Of a DNA stretch of 64,000 bases, positions 49,221-60,265 are shown one piece after another. How positions within the stretch are numbered: the first letter of the stretch is position 1; each line of letters begins with the position of its first letter. The position numbers and the translations under genes are program-made. The notes below the pieces were generated by a model, which saw only the letters and a program-made list of their open reading frames with translations, ran no database searches and was not told where the DNA came from. The stretch lies in contig JAQFVV010012495.1 of NCBI GenBank assembly GCA_028023455.1, positions 3,071,711-3,135,710 of the forward strand, given 5' to 3'. This DNA comes from Epiperipatus broadwayi (Eukaryota > Onychophora > Udeonychophora > Euonychophora > Peripatidae).

Positions 49221-50189
49221 GGTTTCATTATATGCAGTAGATAGGTTCCACAGAACCCCCGCATTAAAAAAATTGCACAAAAATAGACTTAATTTACCTT
49301 GAAAAATGGGGGATAGGTTCTGTAATTTTCAGAATTTGCATAAAAGCAAAGCAACAAGGAAAAATTGCTTTAAAATTTGCATTAAAAAAATAAGCAAATA
49401 AAGTATGACTAATAAAAAAATTCAAATATTTGAAAAAAATTAATACAAGATAAACTTTTTTTACTTTTTTTATTACTACAGTATTTAATTTTACATTTTT
49501 CATACATATTTTAATCATTATTACTAGCATTGTTTGTAAACTGGTAAGAAATCAGATTCAATGTGATGTAATGTGATGTATTGTGGCTTCTTCTTAAATG
49601 AAGTCAAGAATCTCTCAGCAATTATGCCCAGGGAAACCTGTTAGCCACTTTATTTTTATTCATGATGTCATGTACAACTAGTGCCATTTTTAGTCGTGTG
49701 CTGTGTTAATGGTTTTCTATTTCTGTATTAAAAAAATGAGACAGCAATCAAAACAAAAAGATTATACATTATCATTAGAAATATTATTTTCAGTTTATAA
49801 AATATTTTTTTTATTTTAAAAATCTAAAAGATTATTTATTTCTGTTATATATAACAAAATACATTTTAAAAGTTTGAATATTTTGAATATTTATTGTGAT
49901 ATTTTTATATGTAAGTATAAATCTATTGTTATTATTTATTCATTAGTATAAATAGGTTATTTACAGAGAAGCTAAGTTCTAAATACAGCTTCAGGCCATA
50001 TTCATGTTAGCTGCTAATATAACATTATATTTAAAAAAAAAGTATTTCAAGTCAAAATAAGTTATTAATAATTTAAATTTTTTGATATCTAATAAATATA
50101 GTGAAATATGAAAGATATTAAAAAGAAATATTAATTGCATAACTTCAAAATCGCATTAAAATAATCCGCATAAAATGAGACCCAGGTGT
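47303..50189. other. AT-rich sequence, no gene seen
   Basis: Includes small palindromes TTCTGA/TCAGAA (47373-47390), GT-rich patches near 47755 and 47812, and a (TA)n at 49182-49216. Short minus-strand frames (48337-48537, 49294-49530) show no motif. Confidence 0.4.
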
Positions 50190-50460
50190 ATATATATATA
50201 ATATTACAAATCGATGTCTGTATTTCTTCAAAATAATATACATAAATTTATAAATAAATATTAGAAAATATAGTACTTAAAAGTTTATAAAAATATATCT
50301 ATAACTGTCACTTAGAAGTGCTTTCAACTATCTTCATAGTTTTTATCAACTTATATTTTCAAAATGTCAGCTTTCCCATAATTCCACAATGTCAACTTTC
50401 CCATAATTCTGTAATATTAACATTTGCTGCTTGCCTTTTAACCTATTTTTGCTAGTTGTG
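50190..50460 (-). repeat. Family E repeat, inverted copy
   Basis: Minus strand carries all family E blocks, including the doubled GGAATTATGGGAAAG unit and AACTATGAAGATAGTTGAAA. In this copy TTGATAA precedes a perfect 6-bp stem AACTAT/ATAGTT and GAAAG, and CACTT/AAGTG forms a further stem. The order imitates a hammerhead with a decayed first box. Confidence 0.75.
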
Positions 50461-51235
50461 ACTAAAATGTGATGGTTTCACATCTGCTTCAAGTCACTCT
50501 AATTCTGTCATTTTTACTGCTACCATTAAGATTTTGGGTTATTTTTAAAGGTTAAAAAAAGTTCTGTAAGATGCTGCCCTCTCTTGAATTATTTTACAAG
50601 TAAAAAATCAATAAAACTGATGTTGAAGGTCTAACAAATGAAGAGGGCCATCTTTTCTTGATGCTGATTGGCTATTAGCTTTCAACAACAAAGAAAATGG
50701 ATTGTCAATAACTAAAGTGTTATGATTTCTTTTCTTTCATTTTGAAAATAATAAACGAATGTTTTAGACCATTTTAAAAGTATTTTTTGACAAATTATAA
50801 ATTATTTTGATAAAATATGCTAAAAATAAAATTATTTTAAAAAAATAGTTAAGACTTTAGCAAAAATTATTTACTTTTACGCAATGTAAAATTGGGAAAG
50901 AAATCACTGACATCAGCAAAACTTTTTGGTTGGTGAGTAACATTCATTTTAGATTTGCCACTATCAAATGTTTTTATAATTATAAATAAAAAATTATTTT
51001 TGAAAAAAACTTTTGTTCACTTTCATAACTTGACAAATTATTAATATCCCTTTTTACAAATGAAACTAAAGTGAATATAATATTAAAAGATGAATATATT
51101 TTGACACTTGAGTTTGTGAATTGACCAATTAAAAGTTTAGACTTTTACCTCAATAGGCCAGAAAATAATTAATAAAAATTTGGTTAATTAAATTTTTCTT
51201 GTATTTATATATTAACATCGCTTTTTTAATTTTTC
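50461..51235. other. AT-rich sequence, no gene seen
   Basis: Nothing recognised. Confidence 0.4.
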
Positions 51236-51640
51236 TCTTATTATTATTTCTTTCAGTTTCCAATAAAATTAAAATTATTTTAATTTTAATTACAGTAATG
51301 TAAAAATATTGGACCCTAAAAGAAATAATAATAAAAGAAAAATTTTAATTATAGTAATGTAAAAATATTGGAAACTGAAAAAAATAATAATAAAAGAAAA
51401 ATTAAAGAAGTGATGTTAATATATAAATACAAGCAAAATTTAATTAATAGGCAAGCAGCAAATATTAAAATCACGGAATTATGAGAAAGTTGACATCATG
51501 GAATTATGGGAAAGCTGACATTTTAAAAATATTAGTTGATAAAAGCTAAAAAGATAATTGAAAGCATTTCTAAGTGACAGTTATAAATATATTTTTATAA
51601 ACTTTTAAGTACTGTATTTTCTACTATATATATACCTGCC
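51236..51640 (+). repeat. Family E repeat with tandem and inverted leader
   Basis: Same order as 29575-29950. The leader TTTAATTACAGTAATGTAAA is duplicated in tandem with a ~62-bp period, and an inverted piece (TTTCAGTTTCCAATAAAATT at 51250) precedes it. Confidence 0.75.
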
Positions 51641-52149
51641 AATGTTTAAAATCAACCAATGAAATAACATCAGTATATTGTCAAGGTAATATTCAGATGA
51701 TAAATTGAAAGGCCATGATTGGAGTGATTTAATTTACACATATATTTTTTTTTTTGCTTTTATCAGTGCATCACTAATGTTAAGTTCACTAATATCACAA
51801 TCATTCACTAGAGTTCAAACTTGGATTACTCTTTCTCATTATACATAAATTTCATGAGCACCTACTGCTTTATAAGTAAACTATAGATTTCAAATACATA
51901 AATATTCACATTTTTTCTCCATTGTTTCACTTTATAGCAAGTCAAAGACTGGTTTCAATACACTTTTAATAATTTGTGAAAGAATGAGCTTTGCAGAGAA
52001 GTTTTTCAATTTTTTTTTATTCATTTCCATAATTTCAAAGCCATTACATGTCATCGAAATTGGATATCATTTATAACTAAAACTGGCTGTAAATATCACA
52101 TTTTTACTTTAATACTATCATACTTATCATCTTTTACTAACTTTTTACT
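51641..52149. other. AT-rich sequence, no gene seen
   Basis: Possibly the decayed continuation of the small minus-strand frame at 52150-52299; stops in all frames. Confidence 0.35.
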
Positions 52150-52299
52150 TTATCTATATTTTGCAATATCATGTCTTTTTTTCTGACTTTGAATCATTTC
52201 CTTGAACTTCTGTTGACATTGTTTCATTTCTAACATTAGCTTCATAAGCATTTGTATCTGTTCTTTTGTTAAACCATTAATTTGATTCTCAATCTCCAT
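52150..52299 (-). CDS. Short Gln/Met-rich ORF, possibly a gag-like relic
   Basis: A 49-codon frame from ATG at 52299 to TAA at 52150. The sequence has the pattern LTKEQIQMLMKLMLEMKQ, then CQQKFKEMIQSQKK: an amphipathic Gln/Met/Lys helix predicted to form a coiled coil. Such N-termini occur in Gag-like proteins of LTR retrotransposons, but I see no zinc knuckle, protease or reverse transcriptase alongside. The composition is more protein-like than neighbouring chance frames. Function unassigned. Confidence 0.35.
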   Translation of the reverse strand: MEIENQINGLTKEQIQMLMKLMLEMKQCQQKFKEMIQSQKKRHDIAKYR

Positions 52300-52848
52300 A
52301 TTGGAAAGACAAGAGAAAAACAAAATATAATCTATTTTAAAATAAACTTTTATATATTTTAAATCTATTTGTTTATTTAATTTCCAATTGATTAGATAAT
52401 AAGTTCAATCACTGTTGTAATAAAAAAATAGGATTAACTAAAAATAGCAATCTGAAAACTAATTAATAATGTGGGTAGTCTCAGACAATGCATGACAAGG
52501 GTATAAAATCTACAAAATTTACATTTTTCTTTATTGTAATAAATTTTTTGGTAAATAGTCTGCAGAGATTTTCTGAGTTTTTCTCTTAAGAGTCTGTCAT
52601 TTAGTTTGCTATCAAGACAGTTATATGCTGTTATACAAAGTTTTTAGCTCATTTATAAAAAATACATAGCTATATATGTGGATGCCTTAAAATTACCATA
52701 TGTGGCTAAACTATCAGAGGAGTGTTTATTTGATGTTCACCGCTCAGGTCACTTGATGACTTAAAATGTAATAAATATCCTTAACAATCATTACTGAGAA
52801 ACATACCCATCATCTGAAGAGGATATTGCAAAACAAGGTCCAAGATAG
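52300..52848. other. AT-rich sequence, no gene seen
   Basis: Nothing recognised. Confidence 0.4.
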
Positions 52849-52995
52849 TCAATAAAAATTAAAGTAATAGATCATGTGATCCATTTTTTAAGCTTGTAAA
52901 TAAAAAATAATGAGCTATATGCTAATTGCTTTAACAAGCTTTATTGATGAAGGCCAACAAGAGAAAGCATTTAAAATATCTATCTAGAAAACACA

Positions 52996-53050
52996 CTCCA
53001 ACCTCATATCAATGGTTTCATGCTTTGGAACTCGTCAGTGAGTATTATGA
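52996..53050 (-). ncRNA. Hammerhead ribozyme, family C unit 1
   Basis: Minus strand: CUCA, CUGACGA (53038-53032), stem II with CAAA loop (partly mismatched here), GAAAC (53019-53015), CAUUGAUA, then UGAGG, which pairs with the CUCA before CUGACGA to give stem I. The core boxes are intact. Stem III has one mismatch relative to unit 2 (GAU versus GGU). Confidence 0.75.
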
Positions 53051-53419
53051 TAGTTTCAGAAACTTGACTTAAAAATGTCAATCCACAAACAGTATTTTTC
53101 TAAAAGTTAACTATTAAGTGGAAAATCTTAAATTTTTAGATACCTATATGCCTTCAAACCCTGATAACCAACACAAATTGCTATATGGAGCTGAGAGATC
53201 TTCAGCCAAACCATATATTAATAGCCTTAGCAATATAACATTACTTAAGACTTAAAGCAAAGATTACAAATAGTCAATAAAAATTAAAGTCATAGATCCC
53301 ATGATCTAAATTTTTAAGTTTGTAAATAATGAATAATGAGCTGTGCTAATTACTCTGTCAAGCCTTACTGATAAATCCCAGCAAGATAAAGCAATTAAAA
53401 ATCTCTATCTAAAAACCAT

Positions 53420-53470
53420 ACCCAAACCTCAGACCAATGGTTTTATATTTGGCACTCCTCAGTGAGTGCT
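53420..53470 (-). ncRNA. Hammerhead ribozyme, family C unit 2
   Basis: Minus strand: CUCA, CUGAGGA (53462-53456), GUGCCAAA, AAAAC (G12 replaced by A), then stem III ACC/GGU with an AUU loop, the GUC cleavage triplet (53434-53432) and UGAGG closing stem I with CUCA. Units 1 and 2 carry different defects, so their ancestor can be inferred to have had a complete core. Confidence 0.7.
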
Positions 53471-53860
53471 AGGGTATTTTCAGATACTAGATATAAAAAT
53501 ATGAACCCAAAGCCAGAATTTATCTAAAATTATCTATTAAATGGAAGATATAACATTTTTATATATCTGCATGTGTTCAAACCCAGATATTCAACTCAAA
53601 TAGCTATATTGGATTGAGATTTCTTCAGCCAAACCATATATTAGTAGCCTTAACAATATAATACCACTTCAGACTTAAAGCAATAAAAATTGAGTAATGT
53701 AATCAATTACTTTAATTTTTATTGACTATTTATATTCTTTGCTTTATGTCTTAAGTAATGTTATATTTCTAAATGTATTAATATATAGTTTAGCTGAAGA
53801 TCTCTCAGCCTTATATAACTATTTGAGTTGTATAGCTGGGTTTGAAGGTATCTTTATATA

Positions 53861-54141
53861 TATATATATTCCATCCATATATGACTCCTTAAATCATTAA
53901 TCAGATTCTATAAAGACACCATATTTATACGTATACTAAAGTGGGATTAAGCTTTCAACTTAAACCTAATGGGATATTTATAAAACAAATCCCTTGTTAA
54001 ATTAAAATAAATGCATTTAGGGTTAACAGCATACTCAATCTTTTGATTATATAAAGTTTACATTCCTATTCCATATAAAATGATTCTTTTCTTCACTATT
54101 ATTTCATCTATATTTATTTACAATTGATATCTTCATTTTAC
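53861..54141. other. AT-rich sequence, no gene seen
   Basis: Nothing recognised. Confidence 0.4.
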
Positions 54142-54262
54142 AGCTGTAACTATATATATATATATATATATATATAGTTACAGCTATATATATATATATA
54201 TATAGTATTTATGTAATTCATTGGTATATATATATATATATATATATATACCAATGAATTAC
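54142..54262. repeat. Two adjacent (TA)n-centred palindromes
   Basis: AGCTGTAACTA, TA run, TAGTTACAGCT (54142-54185) and GTAATTCATTGGTA, TA run, TACCAATGAATTAC (54213-54262). Both are perfect inverted repeats with a TA-repeat core, separated by another TA run. Confidence 0.92.
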
Positions 54263-54559
54263 AGTTACTGAAGCACTAAACATAGTAAGATATATCCTTT
54301 TATGATAATAATTATTCTGTAAATTATATCACCTATATTTCCAATCAATATTATTTTTTTATTGTCATTATTATCACAAAATGATAGATTAAATTCTTTT
54401 CAAATTTACTTTATTTTCAATATTTTCTATATATCATGCTTCTCACCCCAAAAGTCTATTTTTTCATTGGGAACTTTAGAATATCTTAAATTAATCCTAA
54501 CTAAATTAAACATATCCACTTTATTAACATTTACTAACCTCTACATCAATTATATAAAA

Positions 54560-55210
54560 AAAAATTGGGGGATAAACCCTATATGGAATAATCTCTTCTG
54601 GTAGCTATCAAGTAATTGAGGTTAGGTATCCCTAAGAAATACTTTTAATTTATTTTTAATATGAAGAACCACTACAAATGGTAAGTTCCCAGAAATTTTT
54701 CAAATTCAAGCATGACTTTTTATACCTTATGGTTTACAATAATATATCTGGTATCTAACTGTACTTTAGTTTTCACAGATTCATCTATCGTATTATTACT
54801 TGGATATTCTTTATTTTCATCTCCTATAATATTAGAATTAATTTGAGAATCTATAAGTTTATCTTTATGCCCAGATTATTTCAGCAATTCAATCATCTTA
54901 TCTTTTATTATATTCATCAAATCTTTTATTAATACATGCTCTAAATTCTTCATAATGTTTATTACAATTTTCTAATCTTTTATTTAACATTTCAAAGTTT
55001 TTGTCAGAGCCTTGTTTAGATTCTCCCAATTCCTCTTTTAATTCTTTGGGACCTGCTTTTTATTTTATCTTTTGTTCTTACACTTTCTTTATTAAATTCT
55101 TCAAACGTTTTTTTTTTATACTTTCCCTTTTGCTCTTCAAAATTTTTATAAGATTCTGTCTTTTGGTCTTCAAATTTGTCCTTTACTTTCTCAGAATCTG
55201 CCTTTTTCAT
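54560..55210 (-). pseudogene. Lys/Glu-rich coiled-coil protein relic
   Basis: An ATG at 55210 opens 64 codons of a charged helix: KVKDKFEDQKTESYKNFEEQ and similar heptads. The frame breaks near 55065, but a one-base shift restores about 50 further codons of the same character (KELKEELGESKQGSDKNFEM and beyond) to 54907. Two more stops precede ENKEYPSNNTIDES and a further open stretch to about 54735. Continuity of composition across the shift argues for a decayed gene. No family recognised; an uncharacterised host protein or a retroelement Gag are both possible. Confidence 0.4.
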
Positions 55211-55279
55211 TTTAAAAATTTTATGTCTTTTTTTTTAATTTTATTGAGATGTTTGAAAAATATTTTAAATATTTGACTT

Positions 55280-57013
55280 ATTCATGTCAGATCTAATTTT
55301 CCAGTCAAAGGCCTCCATAACCATGCTTAATAAAAGTTTACTTATTAAAACCAATATGAACAATCTAAAACTATTTATGCTATTATATAATGTTTGTTGT
55401 CAATGTCTAAAGTTTCTGGACAAACTCTATCACTAAGGCCTTTTAAGAAAATACGTTGCCAAATGTTCAAAATATATATACATATTTTTATTGAGATAAA
55501 ATTATTAATTATATTATTTAAAACAGCCAATGATGTCTTTTACATATTTACTACTTTAATTTTTTTATATATACACAAAAATATTTATGTGCAATTATTA
55601 CCAGTCTCAGGTACCAATGGTTTATAATCAAGCCACATGGTCAGGCATCAAAAAGTGTACCAGTATAAATAAAAGCAATGTGAGTCACACCATTATATAC
55701 CCAAATTAAGGTATTAACCCATCACATAATATATTAAATAAAATGTGAGAAAATCAACTTAAGAAAATTAATGGTATATGATGCCCAATAGACAGTGACT
55801 CTTAAAATAAAATCAAAATTTAAAATATCTAGTGGAAAGAAATATTGAAGTAAATAAAATGAAAAGCTTTATTTATATGCCCTGGTTTTAAATCCCTAAT
55901 TCTTACCAACAAAATTTAAATAGGATAAAATAATAAAAGATGTTAGGTCTTGTGTGTATCTTATAAAATAGAAGAATTCAAATAATATTAATTAAATAAA
56001 ATGAATATATGATAATAATATTAAATTACTTGTTAGTTATGTTTGTTTATTCTTATTCTCTTTAAATATGAGCTCTAGCTGTTACACTCAAATTATTAGA
56101 GTAAAATGAAATTCAAAACTTCTAGTTTAATAAAATATTACTAACAATTTATTTACATTAAAGGTAGTTTTTGGTTATGCACACTGTGGTCACTAGGTGA
56201 TGCTGCAGCACCACCAAGAGGCCTGCAAGTGATAAATTTTTATCCAAAAATGGCTGAAATCGATGGAGTTTCGCCTAGCATCCACAGTACACATAACTGA
56301 AAATTACCACATTAAATAATAATAGACAAATAAGATGAATAATTTCTTATGAAAGCAAAGTTAAATACATTGTAATCTTGCTGCATGTAAACACTAATAT
56401 GTGGTGCCACAAAAAATAATTACTGCCAAAATCAGAGGAAAAACATAAGTCTAAAATTGATATTCGTTAAATAAGGTTAAATTTATTACAATAATTCTAA
56501 CTTGCTGTGATTTATTTACCATGAGATGTTAAGAAATATCTAAAAAAATTATCAAATATTAAGTTATAAGTAATTAGTCCAATTTTCCTCAGTTTATGGG
56601 ATATGTAGAAATATTTGTTCTCACATACGCATATATTGAATTAACTCTTTTATTACAAATGTAACAATAAACATTGAGTAAAATTAATCGACCTATGTAA
56701 TAATAAATATTTGTTATCTATAATACTTATTACATTTTAGATTTCTTTCATGAAATTTAAATGCAATCCATTAAATATCCAATAGATATGGAATAGCAGT
56801 CAAACAACACAAAACAATGTTTGAAGTTTACTTTATTGGCTTATCAAAAGTGATTTTTAAAAGAGCATTTACACACATGAATCCATTTCAAGTGGTTTTA
56901 CTGCACTATATATTATTCTGTATTTTAAATTCCCTCGATGTACACACTTATAAAGCATCAAATATCAATAGGTATTAATTTCTTTTGTCAGTTCATCCAA
57001 CATTTCATTCAAA
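55280..57013. other. No gene recognised
   Basis: 56160-56300 is less AT-rich (GGTGATGCTGCAGCACCACC includes a GGTG/CACC hairpin) but shows no coding or tRNA structure I can support. Confidence 0.35.
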
Positions 57014-57270
57014 CAGGCAAAACTCTCCATATAGTAATGCTACTCACTGCAAGCTAGAGCAATCAATAGATACCAGAAGGCTTGTGCATAAAATTCCTAT
57101 CTAATGCCTACTCATCCAATATCCCCAGACCAGTTTCTAGCTTGTGGCTTTCATCAGTGAGAAGCCTTGAATCTGAGAGCACTACACCTACTTGTATGGA
57201 GAGTTTTGCCTGTTTTAATAACAGTTATGAGCAAGCATAAGAAATGGTAATCATGTGATGTTTAATGATT
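57014..57270 (-). repeat. Ribozyme repeat family A, short copy with inverted ends
   Basis: AACAGGCAAAACTCTCCATA at the left end is inverted at 57196-57219 (TATGGAGAGTTTTGCCTGTT). The outer tail AATAACAGTTATGAGCAAGC then CATGTGATGTTTAATG follows, as in the other copies. The ribozyme core is at 57110-57166. Confidence 0.85.
57110..57166 (-). ncRNA. Hammerhead ribozyme, family A short copy
   Basis: Minus strand: CUUCUCA, CUGAUGA (57157-57151), AGC/GCU stem II closed by CACAA, GAAAC (57137-57133), UG, GUC (57130-57128), and UGGGGAUAUUGG, whose first six bases pair with the six before CUGAUGA (with G-U pairs). Every invariant residue is present. With 1580-1636 it is the best candidate for an active ribozyme in the window. 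Confidence 0.85.
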
Positions 57271-58080
57271 TAATACTTCATTATAATTTTATTTGAAGAC
57301 ACTTATTTTATCCATTACAATGTTAAACAATCCATAAGTCTTTCATAATATAAACATGATATAGGTTTAATAAAAACTTTATCACTATTTCATAATTATA
57401 AAACAATCCCAATAGATGGCATTGTGGATGTAATAACGCAAATATAGAAGAGAAAAACTTTAGTATTTTTAAATAGTATAATCCTTTCCTTTTAGTAAAT
57501 TGATATTATATTTTAAATCCTTGACAGAATTATTCACATTATACATCAGTATTTGCATTAGGTTTCAGACATAGACATGTGTATATTTACCTTAATGTTA
57601 GATAAATATTTTAAATACTTCTAGTAAAAAGAATAACTCTTTTAGAAAACTACGGAAACTTTATGTAGTTGTTGGTTCAACAGCTTAAATTTATATTTTG
57701 TTTATCCTCAGGAGCAGATATCACACTTACGTTTTACTTATTCATCTTACATAGTTGTACAAAAAACATCTTTAGCAATAAGTACATTGTAATTTTGTAA
57801 AAAAAAAATCATTTATTAAAATATATTTTTTAACTGAAGTAAGCAAATATATGTAAAAAGAACAAGTTTAAAGGGGGGGGGTCCGCTTGACCACATAGAT
57901 TTATGTATACTCTGTTTGGATGACGCAATATCTAAATCATGATTACTATTTGACCTTCTCAAACTTGTTTGCTTTGTAAAATTGAGTGATTATTTTGACA
58001 TTTTATAAATCTAATATATGCATATATATATACACACACATATAATAATGTAATCTGTTATTTATTTATTTAAGTTTTCC
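57271..58080. other. AT-rich sequence, no gene seen
   Basis: Contains a G9 run at 57873-57881. Nothing else recognised. Confidence 0.4.
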
Positions 58081-58094
58081 ATTGAAATATATAT

Positions 58095-58175
58095 ATATAT
58101 TATAGTTCTGAAGAAGATTGCAAGGGCAATCGAAACTGTCGATGTTGATGGGTGTTATGTAAGCATTGTATATAT
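58095..58175 (+). ncRNA. Hammerhead-like core, family D
   Basis: CTGAAGA (58108-58114), a 6-bp stem II GATTGC/GCAATC with an AAGG loop, GAAAC (58132-58136) and the GTC triplet (58138-58140). The core boxes fit CUGANGA, GAAA and UH. Stem III would be a one-base loop in a monomer, so only a dimeric fold could work, and stem I is uncertain. It lies 470 bp from the PLE protein relic. Confidence 0.5.
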
Positions 58176-58329
58176 AAAAAAAAATTTTATAAAAAAAAAT
58201 TAAAAAAATAAAGATTTTATAAAAAACGGTTTAATTAATATATATATAACAAGCAATGTTATTTTGGCAAAAAATATTTTGAAAGTTGAAATGTTTTAAT
58301 TTGATTGGGTTTTCTTTTTTTTTTAAAAA

Positions 58330-58462
58330 AAAAAACAAGATGTCAAGCGTTGTTAGCCGAGAGGTCATCGCAGCCGCCTTGCAAGCAAGTAATTGTTTGC
58401 AGACGGTTGTGGGTTCGCCTCTCGCTGATGCTATGACATATGAAAAAAAAAAAAAAAAAAAC
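58330..58462 (+). mobile_element. tRNA-derived SINE, copy 3
   Basis: The tRNA-like body 58347-58431 runs GCGTTGT to CTGATGC, with a good A box (TAGCCGAGAGG) and B box (GGGTTCGCCTC) and an enlarged variable region. TATGACATATG and an A20 tail follow. AAACAAG on both sides is a possible short target duplication. The loop reads CTTGCAA. Same family as 27.4 and 37.9 kb. Open frames on both strands here are accidental. Confidence 0.82.
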
Positions 58463-58599
58463 AAGTTGCTAAATTTCCTGTGCATTGTTTTGTTTTAAAT
58501 TAAAATAGAACAAAACAAACCACTAAATCTTTTTTATTTATTTATTTTTATAAAATAAATCAGAACGCAAATTATTAATTTGACTTCAAAAAAAGTTTT

Positions 58600-58940
58600 A
58601 AAATCTAAACAACTATATAGTGAGATTATTTTGCCTTACAGCCACTTTGAGGGCGGTAATCTTATATACAACTTGAGTAGCTTGGTCTGGCTCTATTTTG
58701 TCCTTTGTGTTGTTGATCATTCTATTTGTGTTTGGTGGAGTTTTAAAGCCTATTTTAAATTCATTAGATAAGTTTTTGACTAAATGTTTGGCCACTTTGG
58801 AAATGTAAGGTAAATCTAAATGTGGTTTATCTTCATTGGTATGCTCCTGGGTTAACTTTTTATAGAAAATCTTAATTGTATTGACTATAGGTCTGTAGTT
58901 GTGTCCCACTTTTATTAACTCTCTAATATAACAAGTGATG
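58600..58940 (-). pseudogene. Penelope-like element, RT-to-GIY-YIG linker fragment
   Basis: The minus-strand frame (58909-58613) reads LPYISKVAKHLVKNLSNEF, then KIGFKTPPNTNRMINNTKDK followed by PDQATQVVYKI. This matches the C-terminal stretch of PLE proteins, where a (V/I)PYI...-like segment, a basic FK...NT...KDK segment and VVYKI-C lead into the GIY-YIG endonuclease. After VVYKI the frame shifts; the next frame reads PQSGCKAK, consistent with the cysteine-rich start of the GIY-YIG domain. The rest is missing. PLEs are retroelements whose terminal repeats carry hammerhead ribozymes, which links this relic to the ribozyme repeats around it. Clade uncertain. Confidence 0.7.
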
Positions 58941-59574
58941 ATTGGTTTTTTCTGTCAGCCTCGAACTGACATAAATAATGATTTCTAAATAAGAAAGCTG
59001 AAAGTCTTGCCTCTGAAAAATACCTGTATATTTTTATGACTTTTATATTGAAGTGAAAGATAAGTGGTCGTCAACGCAGATGAGAAATGTAATACATGGG
59101 TCCTAAAAAATGACTTATAATTTTTATTTGTGGTGTAGGGATTCTGAATTTCTTTAGACATGTGTACAGATAAGTATGCTATAATTATAATTACGATGCT
59201 CGTGACTGAAAGTCCACTTGGCCAAATAAAAATCACATTAGGGAAGACTAACGTCATTTTCCAGGCATTCTAACATACGTATGCAAAATTTATTATATAC
59301 ATAATAATCTGAAAATAAAATTACAAACACACTCACACACATATATATAAAATATCACTAACAACTAACATTGCACAACTGAGGAAAGGTTATCTCGTAA
59401 AAAAACATATATAAATCTGATTAAAACAAACCTTTTAATTATGCTGTTGTAATGTGAGTTATATTTGTTTCATAACGTAGCATCACTGAAATTAATGTAA
59501 TGTTAGATTATTAAAAAAAAAAAACAATAATTTATATCTGAATTTCAGCGTACGATACAAAACTGATTTTATTT
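58941..59574. other. No gene recognised
   Basis: May contain the decayed upstream part of the PLE on the minus strand (58950-59260), but I see no reverse transcriptase motif. Confidence 0.35.
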
Positions 59575-60265
59575 TATATATATATATATTGTAACGGACC
59601 GAAATCTGTACATATGGTGCAACTAAATATCTGTGCCTACCACGTTGTGCCAAAAATGTAACAGACCGATGACCCAACATCAACCATGTACTTAAATCCA
59701 TTCCACGGTATATACTAAAACAAGAATCCGGCCGTCCATGGAAAATTGGAAAGATCCTGCAACACTACAGCCAAAATAGATCTTTTACTACCATTTAACC
59801 CGCATCCATTTGGTAATACACACAATCTTCATGTTAATCCATTAGATTCCCAGAATTCAAACCCAGTCGTAATCTGAGTAGTTACTCTGTTCAGGTATAA
59901 TTTATAAGTATATATCTAGCCAATGTGGGCAATGATTTGACATTATGGTTCATATATTACGCTTATTAAGTACCTATTACATGTATGTTTCCATATCAAG
60001 AGATACGTAAATTCCGTGATGTATTGTCAACAAATTACATCAACCCTTGATATATGATCAATTTAAATTAATAAATTTATTTTAACTTAATATAACACAT
60101 TTAAATATATAAATATACACTTTAAAACACCATAAATATGTACAATATATAATTAAGCTATCTTTATTATGCACCTATTCTCAACATTATTATTTGGAAT
60201 TTATTAAAAGATAATTATTGTAATGATAACCAATAATACACATTCTATTAAAATTATTTGCATCC
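59575..60265. other. Unassigned block opening with a TA-TTGTAAC junction
   Basis: (TA)n then TTGTAACGGACCGAAATC at 59588, and ATGTAACAGACCGATGACCC 65 nt later, parallel to 45720 and 45784. Nothing else recognised. Confidence 0.4.

Larger units (their letters stand above)
52849..53860 (-). repeat. Ribozyme repeat family C: two ~423-bp head-to-tail units plus inverted partial
   Basis: AGTCAATAAAAATTAAAGT begins unit 1 at 52849 and unit 2 at 53272. Both contain AATAATGAGCT, TCAGTGAGT, and TTCAGCCAAACCATATATTA in the same order. From about 53700 the unit end recurs as its reverse complement (TACTTTAATTTTTATTGACT onward) up to about 53860. This is the same direct-direct-inverted arrangement as family B at 23.6-24.5 kb. 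Each full unit carries one hammerhead core on the minus strand. Confidence 0.88.

Noticed and set aside
58231-58498. Open frames on both strands near 58.3 kb
   Set aside because: Both read through a tRNA-derived SINE and its A tail.
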